Shown one piece after another: positions 1 through 8,109 of a DNA stretch of 45,564 nt. The notes below the pieces were generated by a model, which worked only from the letters and a program-made list of their open reading frames with translations, had not been told where the DNA came from and ran no database searches. The stretch's first letter is position 1. Each line of letters opens with the position of its first letter. The position numbers were made by a program, and so were the translations under genes. Source of the DNA: Stenotrophomonas sp. UBA2302 (GTDB lineage Bacteria > Pseudomonadota > Gammaproteobacteria > Xanthomonadales > Xanthomonadaceae); the NCBI GenBank assembly GCA_002345545.1, contig DDVW01000055.1:1-45564 (forward strand), in the 5' to 3' direction.

Positions 1-534
1 GAACAGCACCGATTCCGGCGAGGCCCCGGCCTGCAGCCGCAGCCGCGCGGCAGCCACCGCCCGCTGGCGCTGCTCGATATCGGCCAGCGCGATCTGCAAC
101 GCCGCCTGCGCCTGCGCCACCGCAAGATAGCGGCGCGCGGTTTCGGCCAGCAGGTCCAGCCGCGCGGTGGCGCGTTGCGGCGCCAGTGCATCGATATTGG
201 CCTGTGCCAGCAGCCGCCGCGCATCGAGCTTGTCGCCACGCTCCAGCACGCCGGACAGGCTGACCGTGGCCTCGGCTTCACGCACACCGCGCGCGGCGCC
301 GTTGCCGAGCAGGTTTTCCAGCTCCACGCCCAATTGCACGGGCGGGCGCAGTCCGGCAGCGTCACGGCGCGCCTCCAGCACCGGCCGTCGGGCGTCGATC
401 AGGCGCAGTTCGGGGTGATCAAGGGCGACGCGGGCGATGGCCTCGTCCAGCGTCAGAACAACCGGCGCCGGCTGCTGCGCATGCACGCGCGGCACCAGCG
501 CGAAGGCGGCAATCGCCGCCAGGCGCATCCACAT
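1..534 (-). CDS. TolC/CzcC-family outer membrane efflux protein (3' part missing)
   Basis: The reading frame is open from an ATG at 534 to the left edge (178 codons), so the C-terminal half or more is outside the window. A short signal peptide is visible (MWMRLAAIAAFALVPRVHAQ), followed by LTLDEAIARVALDHPEL, the opening helix of outer-membrane efflux proteins. A second typical stretch is LDLLAETARRYLAVAQAQAAL, then long alternating hydrophobic/charged helices that would form the periplasmic tunnel. Proteins of this type form the outer-membrane channel of RND or ABC tripartite pumps. The His-rich CzcI-like gene 54 bp upstream on the same strand suggests a heavy-metal (Co/Zn/Cd or Cu) CzcCBA-type pump, but the RND and adaptor genes are not in view. 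Family assignment is firm; the substrate is inference. Confidence 0.85.
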   Translation of the reverse strand, partial: MWMRLAAIAAFALVPRVHAQQPAPVVLTLDEAIARVALDHPELRLIDARRPVLEARRDAAGLRPPVQLGVELENLLGNGAARGVREAEATVSLSGVLERGDKLDARRLLAQANIDALAPQRATARLDLLAETARRYLAVAQAQAALQIALADIEQRQRAVAAARLRLQAGASPESVLF

Positions 535-588
535 GGGATTCTCCAGATAGCAGGTCAGGCGCGGCCAATGGGGCCACGGGCCGGGACG

Positions 589-972
589 TCAGGCGGCTAT
601 CGGAGGGCGGAACAGGCTGTTGGCCGGCTGTACCGGCAGCTGCGGCGTCATCGCCAGCGGTCGCGGTGGCGACGGCGGCAGTGGCAGAACCCACGGCGCT
701 GCGACCAGCGGCAGCATGCTGCCGTGGCCATGGCAGTCGACGCTGTGCACCAGCGCATGCAGCAGGGCATTGGCGCTGTCTTCGTCCGAAGGCGGGATTT
801 CCAGCGTCGCGTCATCGTGCGCGTGCACATCGCCACGGATATCGGCATGACCGAGCATATGGATGTCGGTCAGCGCCGATGCCAGCGAGGTGCCGAACGT
901 CCCCAGGCCGACCAGCACCAGCATCAGCAGGCGCAACAGGTGCAGGCGACGGTGGCGGCGGGCGCAGGGCAT
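589..972 (-). CDS. Small His-rich periplasmic protein, CzcI-like
   Basis: 127 residues. The N-terminus is a basic stretch followed by a hydrophobic segment (LLRLLMLVLVGLGTFGTSLASA) that reads as a signal peptide or anchor. The mature part has clustered metal-ligand residues: HMLGHADIRGDVHAHDD, then HALVHSVDCHGHGSM, then a Pro-rich tail. The stop lies 54 bp upstream of the TolC-family start on the same strand, so the two are probably co-transcribed. In czc loci of other proteobacteria a small secreted His-rich protein (CzcI) lies just upstream of czcC, and position and composition match that arrangement. No catalytic motif is visible. A metal-binding or sensing accessory role is inference; it could also be an unrelated DUF2946-like small protein. 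Confidence 0.6.
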   Translation of the reverse strand: MPCARRHRRLHLLRLLMLVLVGLGTFGTSLASALTDIHMLGHADIRGDVHAHDDATLEIPPSDEDSANALLHALVHSVDCHGHGSMLPLVAAPWVLPLPPSPPRPLAMTPQLPVQPANSLFRPPIAA

Positions 973-1050
973 CGGCGCAGCCTAGCCGTGGCCGCAGCTG
1001 TTACACAATCGCTGCGCTGAACGTGCAGTCATAAAAGCGGCAGAGCAGGC

Positions 1051-1087
1051 CGCACCGCCGCGGATGGGCTGCATCCGCCACGGTGCG
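1051..1087 (-). terminator. Interrupted perfect hairpin downstream of the DUF885 gene
   Basis: Two nested perfect inverted repeats: outer arms CGCACCG/CGGTGCG and inner arms GCGGATG/CATCCGC around a 5-nt loop, separated by 2-nt internal loops. It starts 15 nt past the stop of the DUF885 gene on the minus strand. There is no immediate T-tract, so it may be a Rho-dependent 3' stabilising structure rather than a classical intrinsic terminator. Confidence 0.5.
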
Positions 1088-1101
1088 CCATGCCGGTGCC
1101 G

Positions 1102-2892
1102 TCAGCCGGCCTGCTTGCGCTCGGCGATGAAGGCGTGGATCTGCTGCTCCAGCACCGGCAGCGGCACCGAGCCCTGCCTGAGCACCGCGTCGTTGAAGGC
1201 CTTCAGGTCGAACTTCCCGCCCAGCTCCTTCTCGGCCAGTGCGCGCAGCTTGACGATGGTGATCTCGCCAAGCTTGTAGCTCAGCGCCTGCGCCGGCCAG
1301 GAGATGTAGCGGTCGACCTCGGTGGTCACCTCGTGCTCGCTCAGCGCGGTGTGGTCGCGCAGATAGGCGATGGCGCGCTCGCGGCTCCAGCCGTAGTGGT
1401 GCACGCCGGTGTCGATGACCAGCCGCGCGGCGCGCCACATCTCATAGGTGAGGCGGCCGAAATCCTCGTACGGGGTTTCATAGATACCCATGTCGACGCC
1501 GAGCTTCTCGGTATACAGGCCCCAGCCCTCGCCATAGGCGGAGATGTAGTTGTTGCGGCGGAATTCGGGCTGCTCGCCCTGCTCGGCGGCCAGTGCGCCC
1601 TGCAGCGCGTGGCCCGGATCGGATTCATGCAGGGTCAGCGCCGGCAGGTTGTACAGCGGCCGCGCCGGCAGGTTGTAGGTGTTGACCCAGTAGGTGCCCA
1701 TGCCGCCACGACCGGCAGTCCAGAACGGGGCGATGTCGTCCGGCACCGGCACGATGGTGAAACGTGCGCGTGGCAGGGTCACGAACTTGCCGATCACCGC
1801 ATCCACCCGCTTGGAGATCCACGCCGCCCGCCACAGCAGCTCCTCCGGGGTCTTGGCGTAGAACTGCGGGTCGGTGCGCAGGAATTCGAGGAAATCGGCG
1901 AAGCGGGTTTCGGCGCTGTTGCCCTCGAAACCGAGCGTGTCGATGATCGTGTTCATTTCCTGCTGGATGCGCTTGACCTCGCTCAACCCCACCGCGTGGA
2001 TCTGCTGCGGGCTCATGTCCAGGGTGGTGTATTGGCGGATCTGCTGGCGGTAGAACGCCTTGCCGCCGGGCATTTTCTCCGCGGCCAGCGTGGTGCGCGC
2101 CTGCGGCACGTATTCCTCGTGGAAGAACTCCAGCAGTGTGGCGAAGGCCGGGATCACGCTGTCGCTGATCGCCTGGCGCGCCTCGGCCTGCAGCTTCTGC
2201 TGTTCCTCGGCGGGGATGCCGGCCGGCATCTTCTTCAGCGGCGCGTACAGCGGCGAGGCGGTCGGATCCTGCAGCCCGGCCACCGCGGCGATCGAACCGT
2301 CGCGGCCTTCCAGCACCGCACGCGGCACGCTGAAACCGCGTGCCAGCCCGGCGCGCATGTTCTCGGTCTGCTGGCCGAAGTAGCGCGGCACATCGTTCAG
2401 CCGCGCGATGTAGTTGCGGTAGTCCTGCACGGTCTTCATCTCGCGCCGGGCCATGAAGCCCAGATTCGACCAGAACGAGGAGTCCGAATTGAACGGCATC
2501 TCATAGGCGCGCAGGCGCACCTCGTCGGCGAGGTTCTGGACCTGGTATTCGTAGATGGCGTAGTTGATGCGGTTCTCGGCCGACAGCGTGGCCGGGTCGA
2601 TCGCCTCCAGCTGTGCCAGCACGTCTTCCCACACCTTCAGCCGTGCCTGCTGCGCGGCCGCGCCGACATCCGGCAGGCGCGTGGCACTGGCCGGCGCGTC
2701 GGCGTCCTCGCTGGCCTCGCCGCCACCGGCCTGGCGCCACGCCCATTCCTTTTCATAGATCGCCTTGAACCGGTCATCGGCACTGTGCGCGGCCAGGCTG
2801 GCCGGTACCGCGGACTTGGCCGGGGCGGCCGCAACGGTGCCGGCGGGCAGGGTCAGGGCCAACAGCAGGGCGAGGGAGAGCGAGGTTTTCAC
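1102..2892 (-). CDS. Secreted DUF885-family metallopeptidase-like protein
   Basis: 596 residues from a GTG at 2892. A TTG-initiated extension of 20 residues is possible, but the GTG gives a clean signal peptide (KTSLSLALLLALTLPAGTVAAAP). The hallmark is LTLHESDPGHALQ near residue 420, an HExxxGH zinc-site variant typical of DUF885 proteins. It is followed by SAYGEGWGLYTEKLG and, near the C-terminus, GSVPLPVLEQQI, both characteristic of the family. DUF885 members are predicted zinc peptidases of the gluzincin type, and most are uncharacterised. It is probably periplasmic or anchored to the membrane by the signal sequence. The gene lies about 80 bp downstream of the LAB_N gene on the same strand and may be read through from it, but no functional link is evident. 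Confidence 0.88.
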   Translation of the reverse strand: MKTSLSLALLLALTLPAGTVAAAPAKSAVPASLAAHSADDRFKAIYEKEWAWRQAGGGEASEDADAPASATRLPDVGAAAQQARLKVWEDVLAQLEAIDPATLSAENRINYAIYEYQVQNLADEVRLRAYEMPFNSDSSFWSNLGFMARREMKTVQDYRNYIARLNDVPRYFGQQTENMRAGLARGFSVPRAVLEGRDGSIAAVAGLQDPTASPLYAPLKKMPAGIPAEEQQKLQAEARQAISDSVIPAFATLLEFFHEEYVPQARTTLAAEKMPGGKAFYRQQIRQYTTLDMSPQQIHAVGLSEVKRIQQEMNTIIDTLGFEGNSAETRFADFLEFLRTDPQFYAKTPEELLWRAAWISKRVDAVIGKFVTLPRARFTIVPVPDDIAPFWTAGRGGMGTYWVNTYNLPARPLYNLPALTLHESDPGHALQGALAAEQGEQPEFRRNNYISAYGEGWGLYTEKLGVDMGIYETPYEDFGRLTYEMWRAARLVIDTGVHHYGWSRERAIAYLRDHTALSEHEVTTEVDRYISWPAQALSYKLGEITIVKLRALAEKELGGKFDLKAFNDAVLRQGSVPLPVLEQQIHAFIAERKQAG

Positions 2893-2973
2893 GGGCAGCG
2901 GTTCCGGCGATTGCGAGCCCCGATCATCGCATCGCCGGTCCGGCTCCGGCATGGTTCGAAAGTCCTGTCCGCG

Positions 2974-3306
2974 TCAGTCGCCGGCCTTGTCGCGCTTCCA
3001 GCCGCGGTGGCGGATATCCAGGCGCAGGCTGTAGAGCGCGGTGAAGGTGGGGAACAGGTTGCCCAAGATGCCCACCGCGTCGTTCTTGCCGAAGATGAAG
3101 TAGCTCAGCGTCATCAGGCTGCCGAAGATGCTCATGTACCAGAACAGGCGCGGGATCACCGGCTTGCCCTGGCGCTTGCTGGCGATGAACTGCACCAGCC
3201 AGCGGCCGCCGAACATCAGGGTGCCGGTCAGGCCGATCAGCTTCCACGGCGACATGTGCACGCCGGTCCACTCCAACCAGGGCAGCGGCTGGTTCATGAA
3301 ATCCAT
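2974..3306 (-). CDS. LAB_N-domain inner membrane protein (lipid-A-disaccharide synthase N-terminal-like)
   Basis: 110 residues from ATG 3306. This start is preferred over an upstream non-ATG start because a strong GGAGG lies 7-11 nt before it and the family normally begins here (MDFMNQPLPWLEWTG). Three hydrophobic segments are visible: KLIGLTGTLMFGGRWLVQFIAS, FWYMSIFGSLMTLSYFIFG and AVGILGNLFPTFTALYSL. This is the stand-alone LAB_N fold found fused to LpxB in a few bacteria. Elsewhere it is encoded alone beside GT2 glycosyltransferases. It begins 2 nt after the stop of the glycosyltransferase gene, so the two form a transcriptional unit and probably act together in envelope sugar or lipid modification. 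The biochemical role of the stand-alone domain is not established. Confidence 0.85.
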   Translation of the reverse strand: MDFMNQPLPWLEWTGVHMSPWKLIGLTGTLMFGGRWLVQFIASKRQGKPVIPRLFWYMSIFGSLMTLSYFIFGKNDAVGILGNLFPTFTALYSLRLDIRHRGWKRDKAGD

Positions 3307-3308
3307 GC

Positions 3309-4031
3309 TCAGACCTCCTCCACCGCCGTGCGCCGGGAGCGGGTGATCAGCCACGCCACGCCGCGCAGGTCACGGATACCGACCAGCGCGCGGCCGAGGT
3401 TGTTGTACTTGGACACACCGGCGGTACGGTGGCGGTGGTTGACCGGCACGCTCTGCGTCTGCCAGCCGGCGCGCTGCATCAGTGCCGGCAGGTAGCGGTG
3501 CATGTGGTCGAAATACGGCAGGTCGAGGAACGCCTCGCGCTCGAACAGCTTGATGCCGCAGCCGGTGTCGGGCGTGTCATCGCGCAGCAGCCGCGCGCGG
3601 ATGGCATTGGCCCACTTGCTGGCCCAGCGCTTGGAGCCGGAATCCTGGCGGTTCACGCGCCAGCCGGCGAACAGCTTCACCCCGGGCGCGGCGGCGGCAC
3701 GTGCGGCCAGCAGTTTGGGGATGTCGGCCGGGTCGTTCTGGCCGTCACCATCCAGCGTGGCGATCCACGGCGCGCGCGCGGCCTTGGCGCCGGTGCGTAC
3801 CGCCGTGCTCTGCCCGCTCTGGCTGACATGGTGCAGCACCCGGAGTTCCGGGGTGGCCGCCTTCAGCGCCTGCAGCACCGGCAGGGTGTCGTCGCGCGAA
3901 TGGTCGTCGACGTAGATGATCTCGAAGGGCAGCTGCCCGCGCAGTGCGGCGGTGATCTCGGCGACCAGCGGGGCGACGTTGTCGCGTTCATTGAAGACGG
4001 GAACAACCACTGAAAGCATGGGTTGGCTCAT
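3309..4031 (-). CDS. GT2 family glycosyltransferase (polyprenyl-phosphate sugar transferase type)
   Basis: 240 residues starting at MSQPMLSVVVPVFNERDNV. Canonical GT-A motifs are present: VVPVFNE at the nucleotide-binding start, YVDDHSRDDT, the DxD-like LDGDGQNDP that binds the metal/UDP or GDP sugar, and GCGIKLFERE plus VNHRHRTAGVSKYN near the end, as in DPM1/ArnC-type enzymes. There are no obvious C-terminal membrane helices, so it is a soluble or peripheral enzyme that probably charges undecaprenyl phosphate with a sugar at the cytoplasmic face. It is coupled to the LAB_N gene (2-nt gap) and follows the sugar-nucleotide epimerase after a 311-bp gap. The sugar donor cannot be told from sequence alone. 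Confidence 0.9.
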   Translation of the reverse strand: MSQPMLSVVVPVFNERDNVAPLVAEITAALRGQLPFEIIYVDDHSRDDTLPVLQALKAATPELRVLHHVSQSGQSTAVRTGAKAARAPWIATLDGDGQNDPADIPKLLAARAAAAPGVKLFAGWRVNRQDSGSKRWASKWANAIRARLLRDDTPDTGCGIKLFEREAFLDLPYFDHMHRYLPALMQRAGWQTQSVPVNHRHRTAGVSKYNNLGRALVGIRDLRGVAWLITRSRRTAVEEV

Positions 4032-4342
4032 CGCAGGGTCCGTTCAGTGGTGCGTATTAAGGAAACACAATAGGCATTTTCCGTGTCCCCGCTTACTGGA
4101 GCGTGAAATCAGGCGCGCGAACCGCTGCTGCCGGTTTTTGCCGCAGTACGCCCGGCTGCCCGCGCCCATTCACCCCCGTCACCGGCCTGCCGCTCCCCGG
4201 AGCGACCATCGGCATACGTGTGCTGGCCGATGACACAAGGCGGAAACGGCGGACGCGCACGATAGCGACGCCGATGTCGGAAACATGTCCGAAATCTGCC
4301 ACCGGGCCGCCGCGATTGCCAGCCGCCGCAGTGCCGGAGGGT
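4032..4342. other. Intergenic region between epimerase and GT2 genes
   Basis: 311 bp without a supported gene. The 60 bp next to the GT2 start are the most AT-rich part and probably hold its promoter, but no convincing -35/-10 pair is visible. Open frames through it have no recognisable protein content. A 16-mer also found inside the epimerase gene (4271-4286 and about 4643-4658) is present but is expected by chance at roughly this length. Confidence 0.5.
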
Positions 4343-5308
4343 TCAGCCGGTGGGGCCGAAATAGTCCCGGCACCACGCCACCACCGGGGGCAGGCCCACC
4401 TCGATGGGCGTGACCGGCTCGTAGCCGAAGGCGGCCCTGGCCCGCGAGGTATCGGCCATGGTCTGCACCATGTCGCCGGGCTGCATCGGTTTGTAGACCT
4501 TCTGCGCCGGACGCCCGGCCGCCGCGGCGATCACGTCGATGAAGTGCTCCAGCTCCACCGGCGTGTGGTTGCCGAGATTGAACAGCTGGTGCGGCGTTGT
4601 CCCGGCTGCGGGGTGCGACAGCGCGCCGAGAATCCCGGCGACGATGTCGGAAACATGGGTGAAGTCGCGCCGCATCCGGCCATGGTGGAAGACATCGATG
4701 CTGCGCCCGGCCAGCACCGCGCGGGCGAACAGCAGCGGTGCCATGTCCGGTCGGCCCCACGGCCCGTACACGGTGAAAAACCGCAGGCCGGTGGCACGCA
4801 GGCCGTACAGCTGCGCGTAGGTATGGGCCATCAGCTCGTTGGCGGCCTTGGTCGCCGCATACAGCGAGCGCGGCTGGTCCACGCGCTGGTCCTCGGAGAA
4901 CGGCGGCGTGGCCGAATCGCCATAGACCGAGCTGCTGGAGGCGTAGACGAGATGCTGCACGCCACGGTGGCGGCACAGTTCCAGCAGGTTGACGAAGCCG
5001 ACCAGGTTGCTCTGCACGTAGGCGTGCGGATTCTCCAGCGAATAGCGCACCCCGGCCTGCGCGGCCAGGTGGATCACCCGGCTGGGCTGCACTTCATCGA
5101 ACAGCGCGGCCAGTCCGTCGCGGTCGGTGAGGTCGAGCACGCGGATATCGACCTGCGGGCACAGCGCCTTGACGCGATCGTGCTTGAGCTGCGGGTCGTA
5201 GTAGTCGTTGAAGTTGTCCAGCCCGACCACCCGCTCGCCACGCGCGGCCAGCGCCTGGCAGGTGTAGGCACCGATGAAACCGGCCGCGCCGGTGACCAGA
5301 ATCGTCAT
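4343..5308 (-). CDS. NAD-dependent epimerase, UDP-glucuronate 4-epimerase-like
   Basis: 321 residues from ATG 5308, where the Rossmann motif starts at once (MTILVTGAAGFIG). An in-frame ATG at 5320 would add four residues. The SDR catalytic set is visible: GxxGxxG at the start, VYASSSSVYGD carrying the catalytic Ser, and YAATKAANELMAHTY carrying YxxxK. The phrases LDNFNDYYDPQLKHDR and LRFFTVYGPWGRPDMA are those of the UDP-glucuronate 4-epimerase branch rather than GalE. It would make UDP-galacturonate in the cytoplasm for LPS, capsule or exopolysaccharide. The neighbouring GT2 gene supports an envelope-glycan role. Substrate is inferred from family motifs only. Confidence 0.88.
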   Translation of the reverse strand: MTILVTGAAGFIGAYTCQALAARGERVVGLDNFNDYYDPQLKHDRVKALCPQVDIRVLDLTDRDGLAALFDEVQPSRVIHLAAQAGVRYSLENPHAYVQSNLVGFVNLLELCRHRGVQHLVYASSSSVYGDSATPPFSEDQRVDQPRSLYAATKAANELMAHTYAQLYGLRATGLRFFTVYGPWGRPDMAPLLFARAVLAGRSIDVFHHGRMRRDFTHVSDIVAGILGALSHPAAGTTPHQLFNLGNHTPVELEHFIDVIAAAAGRPAQKVYKPMQPGDMVQTMADTSRARAAFGYEPVTPIEVGLPPVVAWCRDYFGPTG

Positions 5309-5422
5309 GGGCTCACGCATTCCCCGGCCCGGAAGGCCTTTGGTCCAGTGCGGCAATCCGGCCGCATTGCCGTTCGCGCGGACGCTGCCACGAAGGCGGC
5401 CGACATACTGCTGGCAGGCATC

Positions 5423-5449
5423 GCGCCCGCTTCCCGAAGGCGCGGGCGC
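5423..5449 (-). terminator. Hairpin downstream of parB
   Basis: Perfect 8-bp arms GCGCCCGC/GCGGGCGC around an 11-nt loop, in the 195-bp gap between the parB stop and the epimerase start. No T-run follows on the minus strand, so this is a possible 3' structure only. Confidence 0.35.
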
Positions 5450-5503
5450 TGCCCGGCCACGCTGGAATCCGGGGCAACGGGCATGGCGCGGTCACACAAG
5501 GAC

Positions 5504-6418
5504 TCAGCCCTGCTGACGACTGCGCAGCCGTTCCAGCACGCCCTCGAGCGTGTCCAGATCGGTGTAGTGGATCACCAGCTTGCCCTTGCCGCCGCGGCCG
5601 TGGCTGATCGCCACCTTGGTGCCGAGGGATTCGGACAGTTCGGTTTCCAGCGAGGCGATATCGGCCTGCGGCGTGGCCGCGGCCGGCTTGGCCTTGCGCG
5701 CACCGGGCACCTTGCCGGCGGCGAACTGCTGCGCGCGATACTCCACCTCGCGCACCGACCAGCCCTCATCGGCCGCTTCCTGCGCCAGCTTGGTGGCCAG
5801 TTCCGGCGCCAGCGTCAGCAGCGCGCGGGCATGGCCCATTTCCAGCCGGCGGCTTTCCAGCAGCACGCGCACGCCGATGGGCAGGTCGATCAGCCGCAGC
5901 AGGTTGGACACCGAGGCGCGCGAGCGGCCGACCGCCTGCGCCGCCTCGGCGTGGGTCAGCGAGAACTCGCTGACCAGCCGCGCCAGTGCTTCGGCTTCTT
6001 CCAGCGGATTGAGGTCTTCGCGCTGGATGTTCTCGATCAGCGCCATCGCGATGACGGTGCGGTCTTCCAGCTCGCGCACCACCGCCGGCACTTCGTCCAG
6101 CCCGGCCAGGCGCGAGGCGCGCCAGCGGCGTTCACCGGCGATGATCTCGTAGTTGCCGCCCTCGACCTGGCGCACCAGGATCGGCTGGATGACGCCTTGC
6201 GCGCGGATCGAATCGGCCAGCTCGGCCAGCTTGGCCTCGTCCATGTCGCGGCGCGGCTGGTACTTGCCCGGCTGCAACGCATCGATGGGCAGCTTGCGCA
6301 GCACTTCGCCGGGTTGCGGCTCGGCCACCGCGGCCACGGAGACCGGCGACATCGCGCCCTTCGGGCCCAGCAATGCATCCAGGCCGCGGCCCAGCCCGCG
6401 CTTCTTCGCCGTTGCCAT
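5504..6418 (-). CDS. parB: Chromosome partitioning protein ParB
   Basis: 304 residues from ATG 6418. The N-terminus KKRGLGRGLDALLG is the ParA-stimulating peptide of ParB. Next come QPGKYQPRR and the CTP-binding/clamp segment with QPILVR and GERRWRA, then ENIQREDLNPLEEA and the HTH region THAEAAQAVGRSRASVSNLLRLIDLP. A linker leads to a C-terminal dimerisation part. ParB loads on parS sites, slides as a CTP-dependent clamp and stimulates ParA during chromosome segregation. Its ATG overlaps the parA stop by one base (TGATG), indicating translational coupling. No canonical parS palindrome was noticed in this window; parS may lie outside it. Confidence 0.97.
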   Translation of the reverse strand: MATAKKRGLGRGLDALLGPKGAMSPVSVAAVAEPQPGEVLRKLPIDALQPGKYQPRRDMDEAKLAELADSIRAQGVIQPILVRQVEGGNYEIIAGERRWRASRLAGLDEVPAVVRELEDRTVIAMALIENIQREDLNPLEEAEALARLVSEFSLTHAEAAQAVGRSRASVSNLLRLIDLPIGVRVLLESRRLEMGHARALLTLAPELATKLAQEAADEGWSVREVEYRAQQFAAGKVPGARKAKPAAATPQADIASLETELSESLGTKVAISHGRGGKGKLVIHYTDLDTLEGVLERLRSRQQG

Positions 6419-7215
6419 CAAATCGCCTCCACGGCCCGCACGGCCTGCTTGCGTTCGTTGTGGCGGCGGATGATCTCGCCCGCCAACCCCAGATAGGCCA
6501 CGCCACCACGCGAGTTGCGGTCATAGCCGAGGATGCTCTGGCCGTGGCTGGGGGCCTCGGCCAGGCGCACATTGCGCGGCACGATGGTGCGGAACACGCG
6601 GTCACCGAAGTATTCGGTCAGCTGCGCCGATACCGCGTTGGCCAGGTTGTTGCGCACGTCGAACATGGTGCGCAGCACGCCTTCGATCTCCAGCGCCGGA
6701 TTCAGGTTGACCTTCAGCGCGTCGATGGTCTCCACCAGCGCGCTCAGGCCTTCCAGCGCGTAGTACTCGCACTGCATCGGCACGATCACCGAATCGGCGG
6801 CGGCCAGCGCGTTGAGGGTGAGCAGCGACAACGCCGGCGGACAGTCGATCAGGATGTAGTCGTATTCGTCGCGGATCGGCGCCAGCGCGCGCTTGAGGCG
6901 CTGCTCGCGACCCTCCTGCTCCATCAGCTGGATCTCGGCGGCGGTCAGGTCGATGTTGCCGGGCAGCAGGTCATAGCCTTCCGGCGCACGCACCCGCACC
7001 TCGACGGCGCTGTTCTCGCCGAGCAGCAGGTCACAGGTGGAGGCGGCGACCTCACGCTTGTCCACGCCGCTGCCCATGGTCGCGTTGCCCTGCGCGTCAA
7101 GATCGACCAGCAGCACGCGCTTGGGAGCGGCGGCAAGGGACGCCGCCAGGTTGACAGCCGTAGTGGTCTTGCCGACGCCGCCTTTCTGGTTGGCGATGGC
7201 GATGATGCGAGCCAT
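6418..7215 (-). CDS. parA: Chromosome partitioning ATPase ParA
   Basis: 265 residues from ATG 7215, the start at which the deviant Walker A motif sits at the usual place (MARIIAIANQKGGVGKTTTA). Walker A' and B follow: LLVDLDAQGNAT and YILIDCPPALSLLTLNAL. MGSGVD and RTIVPRNVRLAEAPSHG are typical of the chromosomal ParA/Soj class. There is no N-terminal HTH, as expected for the chromosomal type. It acts as a nucleoid-bound dynamic ATPase that moves ParB-parS complexes. The gene sits between rsmG and parB in the conserved order found near oriC in many bacteria, which suggests the origin is not far outside the window. Confidence 0.97.
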   Translation of the reverse strand: MARIIAIANQKGGVGKTTTAVNLAASLAAAPKRVLLVDLDAQGNATMGSGVDKREVAASTCDLLLGENSAVEVRVRAPEGYDLLPGNIDLTAAEIQLMEQEGREQRLKRALAPIRDEYDYILIDCPPALSLLTLNALAAADSVIVPMQCEYYALEGLSALVETIDALKVNLNPALEIEGVLRTMFDVRNNLANAVSAQLTEYFGDRVFRTIVPRNVRLAEAPSHGQSILGYDRNSRGGVAYLGLAGEIIRRHNERKQAVRAVEAI

Positions 7216-7362
7216 GCAGGAGAGCCTCGTTGGCGGAGTGGGACTGGGCATTATGGGGGCAGCGGCGCGCGGGCGGAAATCGGCGGCGCGGCGCGGACCG
7301 TGCGGGAAACGGAAAACCGGTGACGGGAAGCGGCTCGCGCCCGGGTAAAACCGCGGTAAACC

Positions 7363-8004
7363 TCAGGCGCGGCGCCCGACCACCACCAGATGGCGGTCGC
7401 CCACCAGCCCGGGCACCTGCAGTGGGCGTACCTCGCGGACCTCCCAGTCCGGGGGCAGCTGGGCGATTTCCTCATGCGGATGCACGCCCTTCATCGCCAG
7501 CAGCTGCCCGCCCGGGCGCAGCAGATGTCCACCGACGCGGATGATGCCGGCCAGCGTGTCCATCGCGCGCGCGGTCAGGTTGTCGAACGCTCCCGGCTCG
7601 TCCAGCGCCTCAGCCCGCGATTCGGCCACCCGTGCATTGTCCAGCCCCAGCTGGCGCACGGCTTCGCGCAGGAAGCGGGCCTTCTTGCCGTTGCTTTCCA
7701 CCAGCGTGACCTGCAGCTGCGGATGGGCGATGGCCAGTGGAATGCCGGGCAGGCCGGGGCCGGTGCCCAGGTCGGCCAGCCGCCCCGAATCCACATGCGC
7801 GGCCATGGCCAGCGAGTCGAGCAGGTGGCGGGTGACCATTTCGCGCGGATCGCGGATGGCGGTGAGGTTGTAGGTGCGGTTCCAGCGCACCAGCAGCGCC
7901 AGATAGGCCAGCAGCGGCGGGGCCAGGGCGGCGTCCAGGCCCATGGCCTGCAACCCGTGCTGCAACTCGGACGCCACGTCGGGCGGAAGGGAGGTGTCGT
8001 TCAT
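7363..8004 (-). CDS. rsmG: 16S rRNA (guanine527-N7)-methyltransferase RsmG (GidB)
   Basis: 213 residues from ATG 8004. The frame is open further upstream, but homologues start near [18 protein letters not shown]. The SAM-binding motif [20 protein letters not shown] is followed by [23 protein letters not shown], and [26 protein letters not shown] is the RsmG N-terminal signature. It methylates G527 of 16S rRNA at N7; loss gives low-level streptomycin resistance. It lies 147 bp upstream of parA in the same direction. Confidence 0.96.
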   Translation of the reverse strand: MNDTSLPPDVASELQHGLQAMGLDAALAPPLLAYLALLVRWNRTYNLTAIRDPREMVTRHLLDSLAMAAHVDSGRLADLGTGPGLPGIPLAIAHPQLQVTLVESNGKKARFLREAVRQLGLDNARVAESRAEALDEPGAFDNLTARAMDTLAGIIRVGGHLLRPGGQLLAMKGVHPHEEIAQLPPDWEVREVRPLQVPGLVGDRHLVVVGRRA

Positions 8005-8033
8005 GGCGGGATTATCGCAAAGGGCGGAATTGG

Positions 8034-8102
8034 GTGAAGCGGAGTGATGCGCGGGAAGACGCGGGAGCGCGTGGCTTTTACCCACGTCGCACTCCGCTTC
8101 AC
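8034..8102 (-). terminator. Compound inverted repeat between PPTase and rsmG
   Basis: Perfect 13-bp outer arms GTGAAGCGGAGTG (8034-8046) and CACTCCGCTTCAC (8090-8102). They enclose a smaller hairpin CGTGG/CCACG with an AT-rich loop. It begins 8 nt past the stop of the phosphopantetheinyl transferase gene on the minus strand and ends 30 nt before the rsmG start, so it probably ends or processes the upstream transcript. It resembles the intergenic palindromic units common in Xanthomonadaceae. Confidence 0.5.
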
Positions 8103-8109
8103 TCACGGC

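Noticed and set aside
2940..2975. GGTTCGAAAGTCC resembling a tRNA T-loop
   Set aside because: No acceptor, D or anticodon stems can be built around it.
1090..3495. Open frame of 801 codons on the plus strand across the DUF885 and LAB_N genes
   Set aside because: It spans three real minus-strand genes and their gaps and has no domain content.
4271..4658. 16-mer CGATGTCGGAAACATG occurring twice (about 4271 and 4643)
   Set aside because: One copy is inside the epimerase coding sequence, and a shared word of this length is expected about once by chance in 45 kb.
5504..7362. Search for a parS site next to parAB
   Set aside because: No GTTTCACGTGAAAC-like palindrome was found; the few CACGTG words lie inside unrelated genes and lack the flanks.
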